5,158 nucleotides of DNA from positions 1 through 5,158 of the forward strand of contig WFXK01000254.1 of assembly GCA_015490695.1 (NCBI GenBank), read 5' to 3'. Of this stretch, positions 4,749 to 5,158 are shown one piece after another (the stretch's first letter is position 1; every line of letters starts with the position of its first letter). The notes under the pieces are model-generated. The model saw nothing but the letters and a program-made list of their open reading frames with translations. It made no database searches and was not told the DNA's origin. Origin of the DNA: Bacteroidota bacterium (lineage in GTDB: Bacteria; Bacteroidota; Bacteroidia; SpSt-205; S141-50). Both the position numbers and the translations under genes were made by a program.

Positions 4749-5158
4749 ATGAATATATGGCAGTTATTTTCTCGGTTAATTACTTCTAATGGCGAAGCAG
4801 CCGTTGCTCAAGAGGAACCTTCCAAAGATGAGGTTCTTCAAGCCATTGCAGCAAAAGGGTCTGAAGAAAAAGCTTTTGCTGAAGCCGTAGAAAAAAGAGA
4901 TTTTTCTTCAGCGCTTCAACACGCTATGAACCTTTTAGAAAATCAACGCTATGAAACCGCTATCCAAGCACTGGAATACTTAATCCATGAAGACCGAAAC
5001 AAAACAGCCCTTTGTGAATACTTAATCGGCAAAGCTTATCACCAATTGCATCAATATCAAAAAAGTTTGCAATACTTTATTGCAGCAAAAGTTCACGAAA
5101 TAGACCCGCAACTTATAGATAAAGCCATTTTTGATTGCTGTATGGAATTAGCCAAAAA
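4749..5158 (+). CDS. TPR-like repeat protein, N-terminal part (3' end outside window)
   Basis: The frame is open from ATG 4749 to the window edge: 136 codons plus 2 nt. There is no signal peptide, so a cytoplasmic or peripheral location is likely. After an acidic linker-like N-terminus (about 15-50) the sequence becomes regular amphipathic helices. NQRYETAIQALEYLIHED (65-82) and CEYLIGKAYHQLHQYQKSLQYFIAA (89-113) show the spacing of small and aromatic residues typical of tetratricopeptide repeats, as in G-x-A-Y-x-x-L-x-x-Y-x-x-S/A. TPR units mediate protein-protein contacts, so no enzymatic role is implied, and I do not recognise a named family. The protein begins 66 nt after the rmlA stop on the same strand with its own candidate promoter. 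Bacteroidota carry many unrelated TPR proteins, so the link to rmlA is uncertain. Confidence 0.65.
   Translation, partial: MNIWQLFSRLITSNGEAAVAQEEPSKDEVLQAIAAKGSEEKAFAEAVEKRDFSSALQHAMNLLENQRYETAIQALEYLIHEDRNKTALCEYLIGKAYHQLHQYQKSLQYFIAAKVHEIDPQLIDKAIFDCCMELAK

Noticed and set aside
1..5158. tRNA, rRNA, CRISPR array or a known defence system
   Set aside because: No cloverleaf-like sequence, no regularly spaced repeats and no defence-type protein motifs were seen on either strand.

Overview
The window reads as a typical piece of a Bacteroidota (Cytophagales-like) chromosome, AT-rich and densely coded. Three things point there: a GldA-type ABC ATPase, a secreted endonuclease/exonuclease/phosphatase (EEP) protein of the style common in that phylum, and start regions with no Shine-Dalgarno motif but with TAnnTTTG boxes, the -7 element of Bacteroidota sigma-ABfr promoters. 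Lineage below phylum is a guess.

Layout. Positions 1-353 (minus) hold the N-terminal part of a secreted EEP-superfamily protein that runs off the left edge. Positions 354-640 are a divergent intergenic region. It holds candidate promoters for both flanking genes and a palindrome-rich segment of about 110 bp flanked by an 8-bp direct repeat. Positions 641-1489 (plus) encode a metallo-beta-lactamase-fold hydrolase, followed 2 nt later by a gldA-like ATPase gene (1492-2412); the pair looks like an operon. A polytopic membrane protein resembling GT39/ArnT-type glycosyltransferases (2368-3783, minus) converges on gldA and overlaps its 3' end by 45 nt. It is divergent, across only 35 bp, from rmlA (3819-4682, plus), the dTDP-glucose synthase that opens the dTDP-L-rhamnose pathway. 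A cytoplasmic TPR-like protein (4749 onward, plus) runs off the right edge.

How the genes fit together. rmlA and the membrane glycosyltransferase plausibly both serve cell-surface polysaccharide or glycoconjugate synthesis, one making an activated sugar and the other transferring a lipid-linked sugar outside the inner membrane. GldA is the ATPase of the GldAFG transporter linked to gliding motility in this phylum, but gldF and gldG are not in the window. The metal hydrolase's substrate is unknown.

The most interesting part is 461-641. It looks like an ancestral start region (TAnnTTTG box, then ATG) split by a REP/MITE-like element. Removing the element together with one copy of the direct repeat joins the upstream ATG in frame to the hydrolase gene. 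A second theme is that TAnnTTTG-like boxes lie only 4-8 nt upstream of several start codons, which suggests leaderless or nearly leaderless transcripts. No known new defence or mobile system, CRISPR array, tRNA or rRNA was seen.
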